A stretch of 59,733 bases of DNA, taken from positions 8,625-68,357 of the forward strand of contig DYNM01000015.1 in NCBI GenBank assembly GCA_020721065.1, written 5' to 3'. Positions within the stretch are counted from its first letter, which is position 1. Each line of letters begins with the position of its first letter. A program made the translations under genes and the position numbers. The DNA comes from Thiocystis violascens (GTDB lineage: Bacteria > Pseudomonadota > Gammaproteobacteria > Chromatiales > Chromatiaceae). This document shows, piece after piece, positions 7,701 to 16,093 of the stretch. Below the pieces are notes generated by a model. That model was not told the DNA's origin. It was given only the letters and a program-made list of their open reading frames with translations, and made no database searches.

Positions 7701-9236
7701 ATGGCTAAGGCAACCTTTTTAGTTCCTGAGTTGACTCAGTACACCGAAGTTCCGGCAGTCACGCCCGGCGCAATGGCGCATAGCTCGCCATTCGTGTCAA
7801 AGCCAGATTTTCAGGAGCCGCTCGGTTATCCGGGTGAACTCGTCGAGGACTGGCAAAATAAAGCCATCGATAAGATGGGCGAATTGCTGGGTAAATATCG
7901 CTCGCTGCAGGTGTATATGGATGCCTGCGTGAAATGCGGCGCGTGTACCGATAAATGCCATTATTTTCTCGGCACCAGCGATCCAAAAAATATGCCTGTG
8001 GGTCGTCAAGATTTAATGCGCAAAGTGTATCGGCGCTATTTCACCGTCGCTGGCAAATTATTTCCCAAATTAGTTGGCGCGGAAGATTTCACGAAAGAAG
8101 TGCTTGATGATTGGTATAGCTATTTTCATCAGTGTTCGCAATGTCGCCGCTGCTCGGTATTTTGCCCTTATGGAATTGATACCGCTGAGATTTCAATGGC
8201 AGCGCGTGAAATCATGGATTGCATTGGCGTTGGGCAAAAATACTGCAATGAAATTATCGCCAAAGTTTATAAAGTCGGTAATAACCTAGGGCTTCCCGGT
8301 CCGGCGTTAATTGATACGTTGGAAGGTTTAGAAGAAGACGTTTTCGACGAGACCGGCGTGCGGGTGCGTTATCCGATTGATCAAGTTGGCGCGGAAGTGT
8401 TGCTGGTGACACCGTCGGCGGACTTTTTCGCCGAGCCGCATGTGGACGGTTTGATCGGCTACGGCAAGATGTTTCACGAGTCCGGCGTGACGTGGACGCT
8501 GAGTACGCAGGCTTCGGAAGCCGCCAATTTCGGCATGTTTATCGGTTCTTACGACAACATGCGCCGCATTTCCCAGCGCATTCGGGAAGCGGCGATCAAG
8601 TTGAAAGTGAAGCGCATCGTGTTTGGTGAATGCGGTCATGCGTGGCGGGTGGCGTACAGCTTTTTGAATACGCTGGCGGGACCTTGGGATTTTCTCGATC
8701 CGCGTTATCCGGTGCCGCAGCACATTTGCGAGTTCACCTATGACCTGATTCAGCAGGGCAAGTTGACGTTCGATAAGAGCGAAAACGACGACAAGGTGAT
8801 GACGTTCCACGATAGCTGCAACGTCGCTCGCGCTTCGCGCATGGGTGATACGCCCGGCGGTCAGTTCGAGATTCCTCGCGCCATCATCCGCGCTACTTGC
8901 AACCACTTTTACGACATGGACGAGGACACGATCCGCGACCGGACGTTCTGTTGTGGCGGCGGCGGCGGGTTGTTGACCGATGATTTGATGGAGCTGCGCG
9001 TGAAAGGTGCCAAGCCGCGCATGGATGCGTTGAATAACGTCATTCAAGAAAAAGGCGTGACGCACATGGCGGCGATCTGCGCCATTTGTAAAACCCAGTT
9101 TAGTAAAGTCTTGCCGTATTACGGCATGGATATGAGTCAAATCATCAGCTTACATCAGCTCGTTGGCGACGCGATTGTGCTCACGCCCGACCCTGAAGAT
9201 GCAGATGATGACGATAGCGATGACGACGACGATTAA
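7701..9236 (+). CDS. dsrK: DsrK, CCG-domain iron-sulfur subunit
   Basis: Cytoplasm-facing catalytic subunit of DsrMKJOP, related to heterodisulfide reductase HdrD, thought to act on DsrC. The 511 residues hold two [4Fe-4S] sites, CVKCGACTDKCH and CSQCRRCSVFCP, followed by cysteine-rich CCG-type motifs (SCNVAR, FCCGGGGG, ICAICKTQ) for the special cluster. The C-terminus is a run of mostly aspartates (about 14 of the last 16 residues acidic), which I do not recall as a fixed family trait. Codon GC changes from about 43% to above 60% between the first and second halves. A structured 175-base gap precedes dsrL. Confidence 0.96.
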   Translation: MAKATFLVPELTQYTEVPAVTPGAMAHSSPFVSKPDFQEPLGYPGELVEDWQNKAIDKMGELLGKYRSLQVYMDACVKCGACTDKCHYFLGTSDPKNMPVGRQDLMRKVYRRYFTVAGKLFPKLVGAEDFTKEVLDDWYSYFHQCSQCRRCSVFCPYGIDTAEISMAAREIMDCIGVGQKYCNEIIAKVYKVGNNLGLPGPALIDTLEGLEEDVFDETGVRVRYPIDQVGAEVLLVTPSADFFAEPHVDGLIGYGKMFHESGVTWTLSTQASEAANFGMFIGSYDNMRRISQRIREAAIKLKVKRIVFGECGHAWRVAYSFLNTLAGPWDFLDPRYPVPQHICEFTYDLIQQGKLTFDKSENDDKVMTFHDSCNVARASRMGDTPGGQFEIPRAIIRATCNHFYDMDEDTIRDRTFCCGGGGGLLTDDLMELRVKGAKPRMDALNNVIQEKGVTHMAAICAICKTQFSKVLPYYGMDMSQIISLHQLVGDAIVLTPDPEDADDDDSDDDDD

Positions 9237-9237
9237 A

Positions 9238-9384
9238 TTGCACTGGTCGGTCACTTGCCGCGCAGCGCGAGTGATCACCACGCGACGCGGTGCAACTGCA
9301 TCATAACGATTGAGACCAACGGCGGTGCCAGCCGAAGCCGCCAAAATCCCCCTGAATACGAACGTCCTGATTTGGCATCAGGAC
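9238..9384 (+). other. Structured dsrK-dsrL spacer
   Basis: The 175-base gap holds two hairpin regions. The first is nested: TTGCAC (9238-9243) with GTGCAA (9290-9295), enclosing TCACT (9251-9255) with AGTGA (9270-9274). The second is GTCCTGAT (9364-9371), loop TTGGC, ATCAGGAC (9377-9384), a perfect 8-base-pair stem 27 bases before the dsrL start and just upstream of its AAGGAG ribosome site. Neither has a U-tract. A role in message processing or in setting DsrL translation is inference. Confidence 0.4.
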
Positions 9385-9411
9385 TCAACTGGCATAAGGA
9401 GACTGAGCACG

Positions 9412-11376
9412 ATGGCGACTTCCAGCGACGAGATGACAATGAAGCCCTCCTGGCGCCGTTTTGAAGACGGCGAGCACGTCTGGGAGAAGCTGACCGACAA
9501 GATTTTCAATCAAGACCGCTCCCACAAATGCCCAACTTACGTTCATAAAACGCCGCCGTGTCAGGGCAGTTGTCCGTCCGGTGAGGACATTCGCGGTTGG
9601 TTGCAAATCGTGCGCGGCATGGAACAACCGCCGCAGGGCATGGACTGGCGCGAATATGCGTTTCGGCGTTCCACCGATGCCAATCCGTTCCCATCATTGA
9701 TGGGGCGCGTGTGTCCGGCTCCGTGTCAGGACGGCTGCAACCGCAACGAATTAGAAGATTTTGTCGGCATCAATTCCGTTGAGCAGTTCATCGGCGACAC
9801 CGCCATTGCCAACGGCTACCAATTTGCCCCCGCGCCAGCCGACACCGGTAAGCGTATCGCTATCATCGGCGGCGGCCCCGCTGGTTTAGCGGCAGCGTAT
9901 CAACTGCGCCGCAAAGGTCACGGCTGCACCATTTTTGAGGCGAATGAAGGGCTGGGCGGCATGTTCCGGTTCGGCATTCCCGGCTATCGCGTCCCGCGTG
10001 ACAAGCTCGATGCCGAGATTCAACGCATCCTCAACCTCGGCTTGATCGAGGTGAAGCTCAACACCCGCGTCGGCACTGATGTCAGCGTGGAACAGCTCGA
10101 AAAAGATTACGACGCAGTGTTGTGGGCGCTCGGTTGCCAGAGCGGACGCGGGCTGCCGATTGACAGTTGGAAAGACACGCCCAACTGCGTCTCCGGCGTC
10201 GCTTTCCTCAAGGCGTACAACGAAGGGCGGATGAAATTCACCGCGCAAAAAGTCGTTTGCGTTGGCGGCGGCGATACCTCAATTGACGTGGTTTCCGTAG
10301 CGCGTCGGCTCGGTCACATCACCAAAACCGGTCAAAGCGAACTGCCGGAGCGCGTGATTCGTGACGGCTATGTCGCTCACGATGCAGCCAATGCTGCTGC
10401 CGCTGAAGGCGCTGAAGTCACGCTGACCTCGTTGTTTACCCGCGACAAAATGACTGCGTCTGAGCACGAAGTACATGACGCTAATCGTGAAGGCGTCACC
10501 GTGCTGGACGGCGTGATGCCGCTGGAAGTGATCAAAGATGCCAACGGTCGTGCCACTGGCTTGAAAGTGTGCGATTGCACCATGACTGACGGGCGTCCGA
10601 CCGCCATTGCTGGCACCGAGCGCGTGTTGGCAGCGGATTTGATCGTGTCGGCAATCGGACAAGGTGGCGATCTCACCGGCTTGGAAGCCTTTGATAACGG
10701 ACGCGGTTTGATTGATGCCGACAAGTTTTATCAGGTGCCCGGTAAAGCTGGTCATTTCGTGGCTGGCGACATCATCCGCCCGCATTTGTTGACGACTGCG
10801 ATTGGGCAAGCGTGGGTTGCTGCGGATTCAATTGATGCGTATGTCAATCACGCTGAAACCAAGCGCCGCCCGAAGGTAGACGTGCATCACTTTGATTTGC
10901 TAGACAAAATGAGCGAAGCGCAGCTCGCGCCAGCGCCATTTATTCCAGCAGAGCAAGGTGATTTGCGTGGCACGTCAGAGGCGAATTTTGCGATCCACAA
11001 TTACGAAGATCGCGCCAGCGCCGAAGTCATTCCGCACGATGAATTGTTCCTCGGTCACTTCAATTACGTTGCTCGCAACCTGCGCCAAGAAGAAGTGCCG
11101 ACTGCTGAAGATGTGCTGGGTCATTTTCACGAGCGCGTGATTGGTTTGACCGAAGCAGAAGCCATCAACGAAGCCAAGCGGTGCATGAGCTGCGGGCTGT
11201 GTTTCGAGTGCGACAACTGCGTGATTTATTGCCCACAAGATGCGATTTCTCGCGTGGACAAGAACAACCGCACCACCGGTCGTTATGTGCAAACCGACTA
11301 TTCGCGCTGCATTGGCTGCCACATCTGCGCGGATGTCTGTCCGACCGGCTACATCAAGATGGGTTTGGGCGAGTAA
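9412..11376 (+). CDS. dsrL: DsrL, iron-sulfur flavoprotein oxidoreductase
   Basis: Cytoplasmic pyridine-nucleotide oxidoreductase similar to the glutamate synthase small subunit; it works with DsrAB and links sulfur oxidation to NAD(P). The 654 residues start at ATG 9412 behind AAGGAGACTGAG; in-frame starts further up lack a ribosome site. N-terminal cysteine cluster (CPAPCQDGC region), FAD-binding IIGGGPAGLAAAYQLRRKG near residue 150, second nucleotide motif VCVGGGDTSIDVVSVARR, and a C-terminal ferredoxin domain with CMSCGLCFECDNC and CIGCHICADVCP. The length equals the family norm. dsrJ follows after 17 bases. Confidence 0.96.
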   Translation: MATSSDEMTMKPSWRRFEDGEHVWEKLTDKIFNQDRSHKCPTYVHKTPPCQGSCPSGEDIRGWLQIVRGMEQPPQGMDWREYAFRRSTDANPFPSLMGRVCPAPCQDGCNRNELEDFVGINSVEQFIGDTAIANGYQFAPAPADTGKRIAIIGGGPAGLAAAYQLRRKGHGCTIFEANEGLGGMFRFGIPGYRVPRDKLDAEIQRILNLGLIEVKLNTRVGTDVSVEQLEKDYDAVLWALGCQSGRGLPIDSWKDTPNCVSGVAFLKAYNEGRMKFTAQKVVCVGGGDTSIDVVSVARRLGHITKTGQSELPERVIRDGYVAHDAANAAAAEGAEVTLTSLFTRDKMTASEHEVHDANREGVTVLDGVMPLEVIKDANGRATGLKVCDCTMTDGRPTAIAGTERVLAADLIVSAIGQGGDLTGLEAFDNGRGLIDADKFYQVPGKAGHFVAGDIIRPHLLTTAIGQAWVAADSIDAYVNHAETKRRPKVDVHHFDLLDKMSEAQLAPAPFIPAEQGDLRGTSEANFAIHNYEDRASAEVIPHDELFLGHFNYVARNLRQEEVPTAEDVLGHFHERVIGLTEAEAINEAKRCMSCGLCFECDNCVIYCPQDAISRVDKNNRTTGRYVQTDYSRCIGCHICADVCPTGYIKMGLGE

Positions 11377-11393
11377 TGCCAGCGGAGGCGTCG

Positions 11394-11864
11394 ATGGCTA
11401 AAAGCGTGCTCACAGTTGGCCTCGTCGCGCTGGGATTGGTCTGGGCGCTTGCCCAGACTGCTCAAGCCGATGATATGAAACGCTATGTGGTCGCGGGTTC
11501 ACAGGCTGCCAAACTGGAGTCCTGTGTTGAACCGACTGAGCTGATGCGCCGCCAGCACATGGAATTTATCAAGCATCAGCGGATTGCGACGGTTCACGAA
11601 GGCATCCGCATCGAAAAATATAGTTTATCGGGCTGCGTGGACTGTCATATCAGCTACAACGCGGAACAGATTCCGCAGCCGATCAATCAAGCGGATCAAT
11701 TCTGTGGTGCCTGCCATGCGTTTGCGGCAGTCAATCTCAATTGCTTTGACTGTCACGCGGCGGTGCCGAACGGAACGCCGCTGAATGCGGCAGCGATGGC
11801 GGCACACGACGCTGCTGGCGTTGCAGCGCAGGTTCAGTCGAGCCGTGATGGAAAAGGTCATTGA
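11394..11864 (+). CDS. dsrJ: DsrJ, periplasmic triheme cytochrome c
   Basis: Periplasmic subunit of DsrMKJOP, 156 residues. A hydrophobic N-terminal signal (residues 4-25, ending AQA before DD) directs export. Three heme-binding CxxCH motifs are seen at residues 81 (CVDCH), 104 (CGACH) and 117 (CFDCH). An additional cysteine at residue 44 (LESCVEP) corresponds by context to the conserved cysteine proposed as an unusual heme ligand in Allochromatium DsrJ. The ATG at 11394 has GGAGG six bases upstream; an earlier ATG overlapping dsrL is less well placed. dsrO begins two bases after the stop. Confidence 0.95.
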   Translation: MAKSVLTVGLVALGLVWALAQTAQADDMKRYVVAGSQAAKLESCVEPTELMRRQHMEFIKHQRIATVHEGIRIEKYSLSGCVDCHISYNAEQIPQPINQADQFCGACHAFAAVNLNCFDCHAAVPNGTPLNAAAMAAHDAAGVAAQVQSSRDGKGH

Positions 11865-11865
11865 T

Positions 11866-12642
11866 ATGAAAGATGAAAATGACGCGATTAACCCGCAACG
11901 CCGCGCCTTTTTAGGCGTCGCTGCGGGAGTCACTGCCGCCGTCACGGTGGCACCCGGCGTGTTGCTGCACACGGTGGACGCCGCGCCGCGAGCGGAGCCG
12001 GTCACATCTGATGTGCGCTGGGGCTTGCTGATTGACACGGCGAAATGTGTTGACGGGTGCTCGGCTTGCGTTGACGCCTGCCACCATGAAAACGGCTTGA
12101 ATTTGCAGACAATGCCGGCCGAACAGGCGGTGAAAAAGTGGGAAACGCAAAAGCCGGCGTGGGTGCGCAAAGTCAAGTTGCAAGACAACCAGACCGGACG
12201 GATGACGACCCTGCCGCTGATGTGCCAACACTGCGACGACCCGCCGTGCGTGGACGTGTGCCCCACTGGTGCGTCATTCAAACGTGCCGATGGCATTGTG
12301 ATGGTTGATCGACATTTATGTATTGGCTGTCGCTATTGCATGATGGCCTGTCCGTATAAAGCCCGCAGCTTTATTCATAGCGACGTGCATGGGCAATTAA
12401 CGAGCGTGCCACGCGGCAAAGGCTGCGTTGAAAGCTGCAATTTATGTGTGCAACGCCGTGATTTTGGTCAAGAATCAACAGCGTGTGTTGATGCGTGCGC
12501 GGCGGAAGGACATCACGCCATTGTATTCGGTGATCTCAAAGACCCCGATAGCACCATTTGCAAATTGCTGAATGAGATGCCGAGCCGTCAACTCCGAGAA
12601 GATTTGGTTTTGAATACGGGCGTACGCTATTCCGGTGTCTAA
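11866..12642 (+). CDS. dsrO: DsrO, periplasmic iron-sulfur subunit
   Basis: Periplasmic ferredoxin-like subunit of DsrMKJOP, 258 residues. The N-terminus is a Tat signal with PQRRAFLG then a hydrophobic stretch, so it is exported folded. Four cysteine groups follow: CVDGCSACVDAC, CQHCDDPPCVDVCP, CIGCRYCMMACP and the CVESCNLC...CVDACAAEG pair, enough for about four cubane clusters. I use the ATG directly after the dsrJ stop, preceded by AAAAGG; another ATG six codons earlier inside dsrJ is possible. GC content falls near codon 140. dsrP follows after 21 bases. Confidence 0.95.
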   Translation: MKDENDAINPQRRAFLGVAAGVTAAVTVAPGVLLHTVDAAPRAEPVTSDVRWGLLIDTAKCVDGCSACVDACHHENGLNLQTMPAEQAVKKWETQKPAWVRKVKLQDNQTGRMTTLPLMCQHCDDPPCVDVCPTGASFKRADGIVMVDRHLCIGCRYCMMACPYKARSFIHSDVHGQLTSVPRGKGCVESCNLCVQRRDFGQESTACVDACAAEGHHAIVFGDLKDPDSTICKLLNEMPSRQLREDLVLNTGVRYSGV

Positions 12643-12663
12643 TCAGGGCAAGGGAAACAACTA

Positions 12664-13914
12664 ATGAAACGAATCGTTTATCGGGAATGGCGCATTCCGC
12701 CGACGCAATTTTGGAGCACTTTAGGCATCCTTGCGGCAATGGTAGGCATGGCCACGCTTGCCTTTGGTTATATGGAACATACCGGTCATTGGGTCAGCGG
12801 TATGAATAATTCAGTGGTGTGGGGAACGCCGCATGTATTTGCGGTATTTCTCATTATTGCGGCATCGGGTGCGCTCAACATTGCCTCAATTAGCACCGTA
12901 TTCCACAAACCAATGTATAAACCACTCGGACGGCTGTCGGGGTTATTAGCAGCGGCGATGTTAATGGGCGGATTATTGGTATTGGTCATGGATTTAGGTC
13001 GCCCTGAGCGCCTGATTGTCGCCATGACCAACTATAATTTCAGCTCTATTTTTGCGTGGAATATCTTTTTATACACCGGCTTTTTAATCATCGTCATTGC
13101 GTATTTATGGACAATGGCAGATCGCCAAGGTGCAGCATTTAATCGACCGGTGGGACTTATCGCGTTTTTATGGCGGTTAGCATTAACCACCGGTACTGGT
13201 TCAATTTTTGGCTTTTTAGTCGCTCGTCAAGCCTATGATGCGGCAATTTTAGCGCCGTTCTTTGTCGTGATTTCATTCGCATACGGTCTCGCCGTATTCA
13301 TGTTGGTATTGATGTATGCGTTTGATGAAGACAATCGCCCCATTGGTGAAAAAATCATGCGGCGCTTAAAAAATCTGCTGGGTTTATTCGTCGCAGGCGG
13401 TTTGTATTTCACTCTGATTTACCATCTCACCAATTTATATGGTGCTAAAAATGATGGTTTTGAATTGTGGTTACTCACCAACGGCGGAATGCACACCTTC
13501 ATGTTTTGGGTTGGTTCAGTGTTAATTGGCGGTTTATTACCGCTCGGCATTATTTATCATCCCGAATTGAGCAAAGAGCGCAACTGGATAATGACGGCCT
13601 GCGGCTTGGTCATTATTGGTGGTTTAGCAACGATGTCGGTCGTCATTATTGGCAGCCAAGCCTATCCCATTCAAATGTTCCCCGGACAAACCATTTTAGA
13701 ATCTGGTTTTTTTGATGGAGTGAATGGCGCTGCAGCTCCCTATCATCCCACTATTCCAGAATTGTTATTAGGTTTAGGTGGCGTTGCCGTCTCGTTGATT
13801 ATCACCGTTGTTGGTGTACGAGTATTGCAATTTTTACCCGAATCGCTGGCTGATGACGTCGTCGCGCTTGATGAAGAGTTATTGCGTGAAGAGGCATTTG
13901 CCAAACCCGCTTAA
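12664..13914 (+). CDS. dsrP: DsrP, NrfD-like integral membrane subunit
   Basis: Quinone-interacting membrane subunit of DsrMKJOP, PsrC/NrfD family, 416 residues with about ten hydrophobic segments spread along its length. The N-terminal REWRIPPTQFW and the LVLVMDLGRPERL motif near residue 105 are typical of this family. The codon use is AT-rich compared with dsrL. GCAAGGGAAACAA serves as ribosome site. A strong intrinsic terminator lies 30 bases after the stop, so this is probably the last gene of the main dsr transcript. Confidence 0.95.
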   Translation: MKRIVYREWRIPPTQFWSTLGILAAMVGMATLAFGYMEHTGHWVSGMNNSVVWGTPHVFAVFLIIAASGALNIASISTVFHKPMYKPLGRLSGLLAAAMLMGGLLVLVMDLGRPERLIVAMTNYNFSSIFAWNIFLYTGFLIIVIAYLWTMADRQGAAFNRPVGLIAFLWRLALTTGTGSIFGFLVARQAYDAAILAPFFVVISFAYGLAVFMLVLMYAFDEDNRPIGEKIMRRLKNLLGLFVAGGLYFTLIYHLTNLYGAKNDGFELWLLTNGGMHTFMFWVGSVLIGGLLPLGIIYHPELSKERNWIMTACGLVIIGGLATMSVVIIGSQAYPIQMFPGQTILESGFFDGVNGAAAPYHPTIPELLLGLGGVAVSLIITVVGVRVLQFLPESLADDVVALDEELLREEAFAKPA

Positions 13915-13944
13915 TGTTTTAATTACGCTTCACCGCCATACAAA

Positions 13945-13991
13945 GGCGCAACGCTGGCAAAGGTTTTCTTTGCATGGGTTGCGCCTTTTTT
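13945..13991 (+). terminator. Intrinsic terminator after dsrP
   Basis: GGCGCAAC (13945-13952) pairs perfectly with GTTGCGCC (13978-13985) and is followed by six T. The inner loop can pair further (GCAAAG with CTTTGC). This is the clearest terminator of the dsr locus and separates dsrA-P from dsrN. Confidence 0.8.
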
Positions 13992-14050
13992 GTTACTGAA
14001 TTGAGGCGCTAAACCGACTGCAACATGCGTTGGAACTGAGACGTTATTTC

Positions 14051-15433
14051 ATGCCACATCTTTATATCGCTGCTCCGCAAAAATCTTCCGGTAAAACCAC
14101 GCTCACAATTGGCTTGTGTCGAGAATGGCGCGAGCGCGGGTTAATTGTCCAACCTTTCAAAAAGGGCCCGGATTTTATTGATCCGATGTGGCTGAGTTTA
14201 GCGGCAGGGCGTACCTGTTTTAATCTTGATTTTTATACGATGCCGGCGGCAGAGATTACCGCGAGTTTTGCTCAAGAGCTTGCTGGAGCTGATCTGGGAA
14301 TCATTGAGGGCAATGTCGGTTTATTTGATAGCACCGCCTTAAATGGCGCGGATAGCAATGCTGAACTTGCGAAACAATTAAAGACGCCGGTTGTGCTCGT
14401 GATTAACTGTCACGGTTTAGCGCGAGGAATTGCGCCGTTATTGCTGGGATATTGCGCTTTTGATCCTGAACTGCATCTTGCGGGCGTGATTTTGAATCGG
14501 GTTGGCGGCGCACGTCATGCAGCAAATCTTATTCGCGTGGTGGAGCATTACACTGATTTACCGGTATTGGGTGTTTTAGAACGCGATGCTGAGATTAGTA
14601 TTGATGAGCGGCATTTGGGGTTAATGCCAAGCAATGAAACGAATGAAGCGGACAATTGGATTGAAAGCATTCGGCAGCGGGTCGCTGCACAAATTGATCT
14701 AACGCGGTTATTGAATCTTGCGGCATCGGCACCCGTTCCGCCATCACTACAAAGTGCTGCGCCGTTAATACAACCGCTGCGCAATGATTCACCAGTACGC
14801 ATTGGCATTGCACAAGATGCCGCTTTTGGCTTTTATTATCCCGATGATTTACGCGCTTTGGTTGCTGGTGGCGCGGAATTGGTGCCCTTTAGTCCAATCA
14901 CCGATACACAATTACCAGCGGTGGATGCGCTATTGATTGGTGGCGGTTTTCCTGAATATCGTATGACGGAATTAGCAGAAAATTATTCGATGCGCCAGCA
15001 GATTGCCGCATTCATTGCGAATGATGGCGTAGTCTATGCTGAATGCGGTGGTTTAATGTATTTATGCGCTGGAATCACTTTTCAAGGTCAACGCTGCGCA
15101 ATGGTGGGCGCATTAAAAGCGGAAGTTGAAATGCGTCCACGTCCACAAGGACGCGGTTATGTCAAATTGCGGGAAACTGCTGCGTTTCCTTGGCCAACAA
15201 TTGAAGCGGGGCGCGAGTGTTCTGCCCATGAATTCCATCATTCGGCAGTTGTGCAGCCTGATCCCAATTGGATTTATGGTTATGAAGTATTGCGCGGCGT
15301 GGGTATTGATGGGAAACACGATGGCATTGTGCAAGGCAATGTATTTGCGTGTTACAGTCATTTGCGCAGTGTCGGTGGCAATGATTGGACAGCGCGATTT
15401 TTGGCGCATATTAGGCGCAGCATAAAGAATTGA
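14051..15433 (+). CDS. dsrN: DsrN, siroheme amidase (CobB/CobQ-like)
   Basis: Glutamine-dependent amidase that converts siroheme to siro(heme)amide, the DsrAB prosthetic group. The 460 residues resemble cobyrinate a,c-diamide synthase: an N-terminal P-loop domain (APQKSSGKTTLTIGL near residue 5, KKGPDFIDP) and a C-terminal class I glutaminase domain with nucleophile cysteine in YAECGGLMYL and a late histidine in ACYSHLRS. ATG 14051 is chosen; a TTG seven codons upstream is in frame. It sits behind the dsrP terminator, so it depends on read-through or a promoter in 13992-14050. dsrR and dsrS, which follow dsrN in Allochromatium, are absent. Confidence 0.92.
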   Translation: MPHLYIAAPQKSSGKTTLTIGLCREWRERGLIVQPFKKGPDFIDPMWLSLAAGRTCFNLDFYTMPAAEITASFAQELAGADLGIIEGNVGLFDSTALNGADSNAELAKQLKTPVVLVINCHGLARGIAPLLLGYCAFDPELHLAGVILNRVGGARHAANLIRVVEHYTDLPVLGVLERDAEISIDERHLGLMPSNETNEADNWIESIRQRVAAQIDLTRLLNLAASAPVPPSLQSAAPLIQPLRNDSPVRIGIAQDAAFGFYYPDDLRALVAGGAELVPFSPITDTQLPAVDALLIGGGFPEYRMTELAENYSMRQQIAAFIANDGVVYAECGGLMYLCAGITFQGQRCAMVGALKAEVEMRPRPQGRGYVKLRETAAFPWPTIEAGRECSAHEFHHSAVVQPDPNWIYGYEVLRGVGIDGKHDGIVQGNVFACYSHLRSVGGNDWTARFLAHIRRSIKN

Positions 15434-15461
15434 TGATGGTGCCAACAGTGCTGCACGATTA

Positions 15462-15484
15462 AACCGCAGTGCGTTACTGCGGTT
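15462..15484. terminator. Hairpin between convergent dsrN and response regulator
   Basis: AACCGCAGT (15462-15470), loop GCGTT, ACTGCGGTT (15476-15484): perfect 9-base-pair stem in the 64-base gap between two convergent genes. No long T-run on either side, so a bidirectional terminator is likely but not certain. Confidence 0.5.
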
Positions 15485-15497
15485 CATCCAATAATAG

Positions 15498-15896
15498 TTA
15501 TGCAATGAGTTTTAGGTTGCGCAATTCCAGTGCCAGCTTGTCTTTACGAATCGGCTTGATCAAATACGCATCACATAGATTGTGAAAAGCATTGCGCACA
15601 CTTTTAATATCATCTAAGGCAGTAGTCATCATCACTTTAACGCCGTGTGATGACAAAATCCCGCGTGATTCTTCCAACTGACGAATCTGTTGCAAGGCTT
15701 CTTGTCCACTCATTTCTGGCATCATCACATCTAAACACACTAAATCATACGGTGCATTAGCTGTTACAGCAGCTTCAATTGCAATCAGTGCTTCCTTGCC
15801 GTTGACTGCAATATGCGTTATTCCATACTGATTTAAGTGTTCTTGTAAAATGGTGCGACTGATAAAATCATCTTCGACGACAAGTATTTTTAACAT
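15498..15896 (-). CDS. Single-domain response regulator (CheY-like)
   Basis: A 132-residue receiver domain with no output domain. The acidic pair is at residues 9-10 (VEDD), the phospho-acceptor aspartate at about 56 (VCLDVMMPEMSG), and the conserved lysine in YLIKPIRKDKL. The protein ends right after the receiver fold. A GAGGATAG ribosome site precedes the ATG. No kinase is adjacent; partner kinases could be those at 46-53 kb or elsewhere. It is convergent with dsrN, and nothing shows that it regulates dsr. Confidence 0.88.
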   Translation of the reverse strand: MLKILVVEDDFISRTILQEHLNQYGITHIAVNGKEALIAIEAAVTANAPYDLVCLDVMMPEMSGQEALQQIRQLEESRGILSSHGVKVMMTTALDDIKSVRNAFHNLCDAYLIKPIRKDKLALELRNLKLIA

Positions 15897-16093
15897 GCAC
15901 TATCCTCTACTAAAATATCATAATGACCAATACACAATTGCTGTAATGATACAGGATTGCGCTGTTTTGTCTCAATGCTGCGTGGACAAATGAGTGCGAT
16001 AACAGTGACTGCGCAGCACGGGTATGAATAAATGAAAATCAAGCGCCATGATCGCTTGACTGTTTGACTTCACAACAAGAGAGGAATGCGTTG

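Noticed and set aside
8328..9140. Minus-strand open frame of 270 codons inside dsrK
   Set aside because: Antisense to conserved dsrK coding sequence; composition effect, His/Arg-rich product without domains.
15434..16093. dsrR and dsrS after dsrN
   Set aside because: The next genes are a CheY-like regulator on the other strand and an unrelated zinc-ribbon protein.
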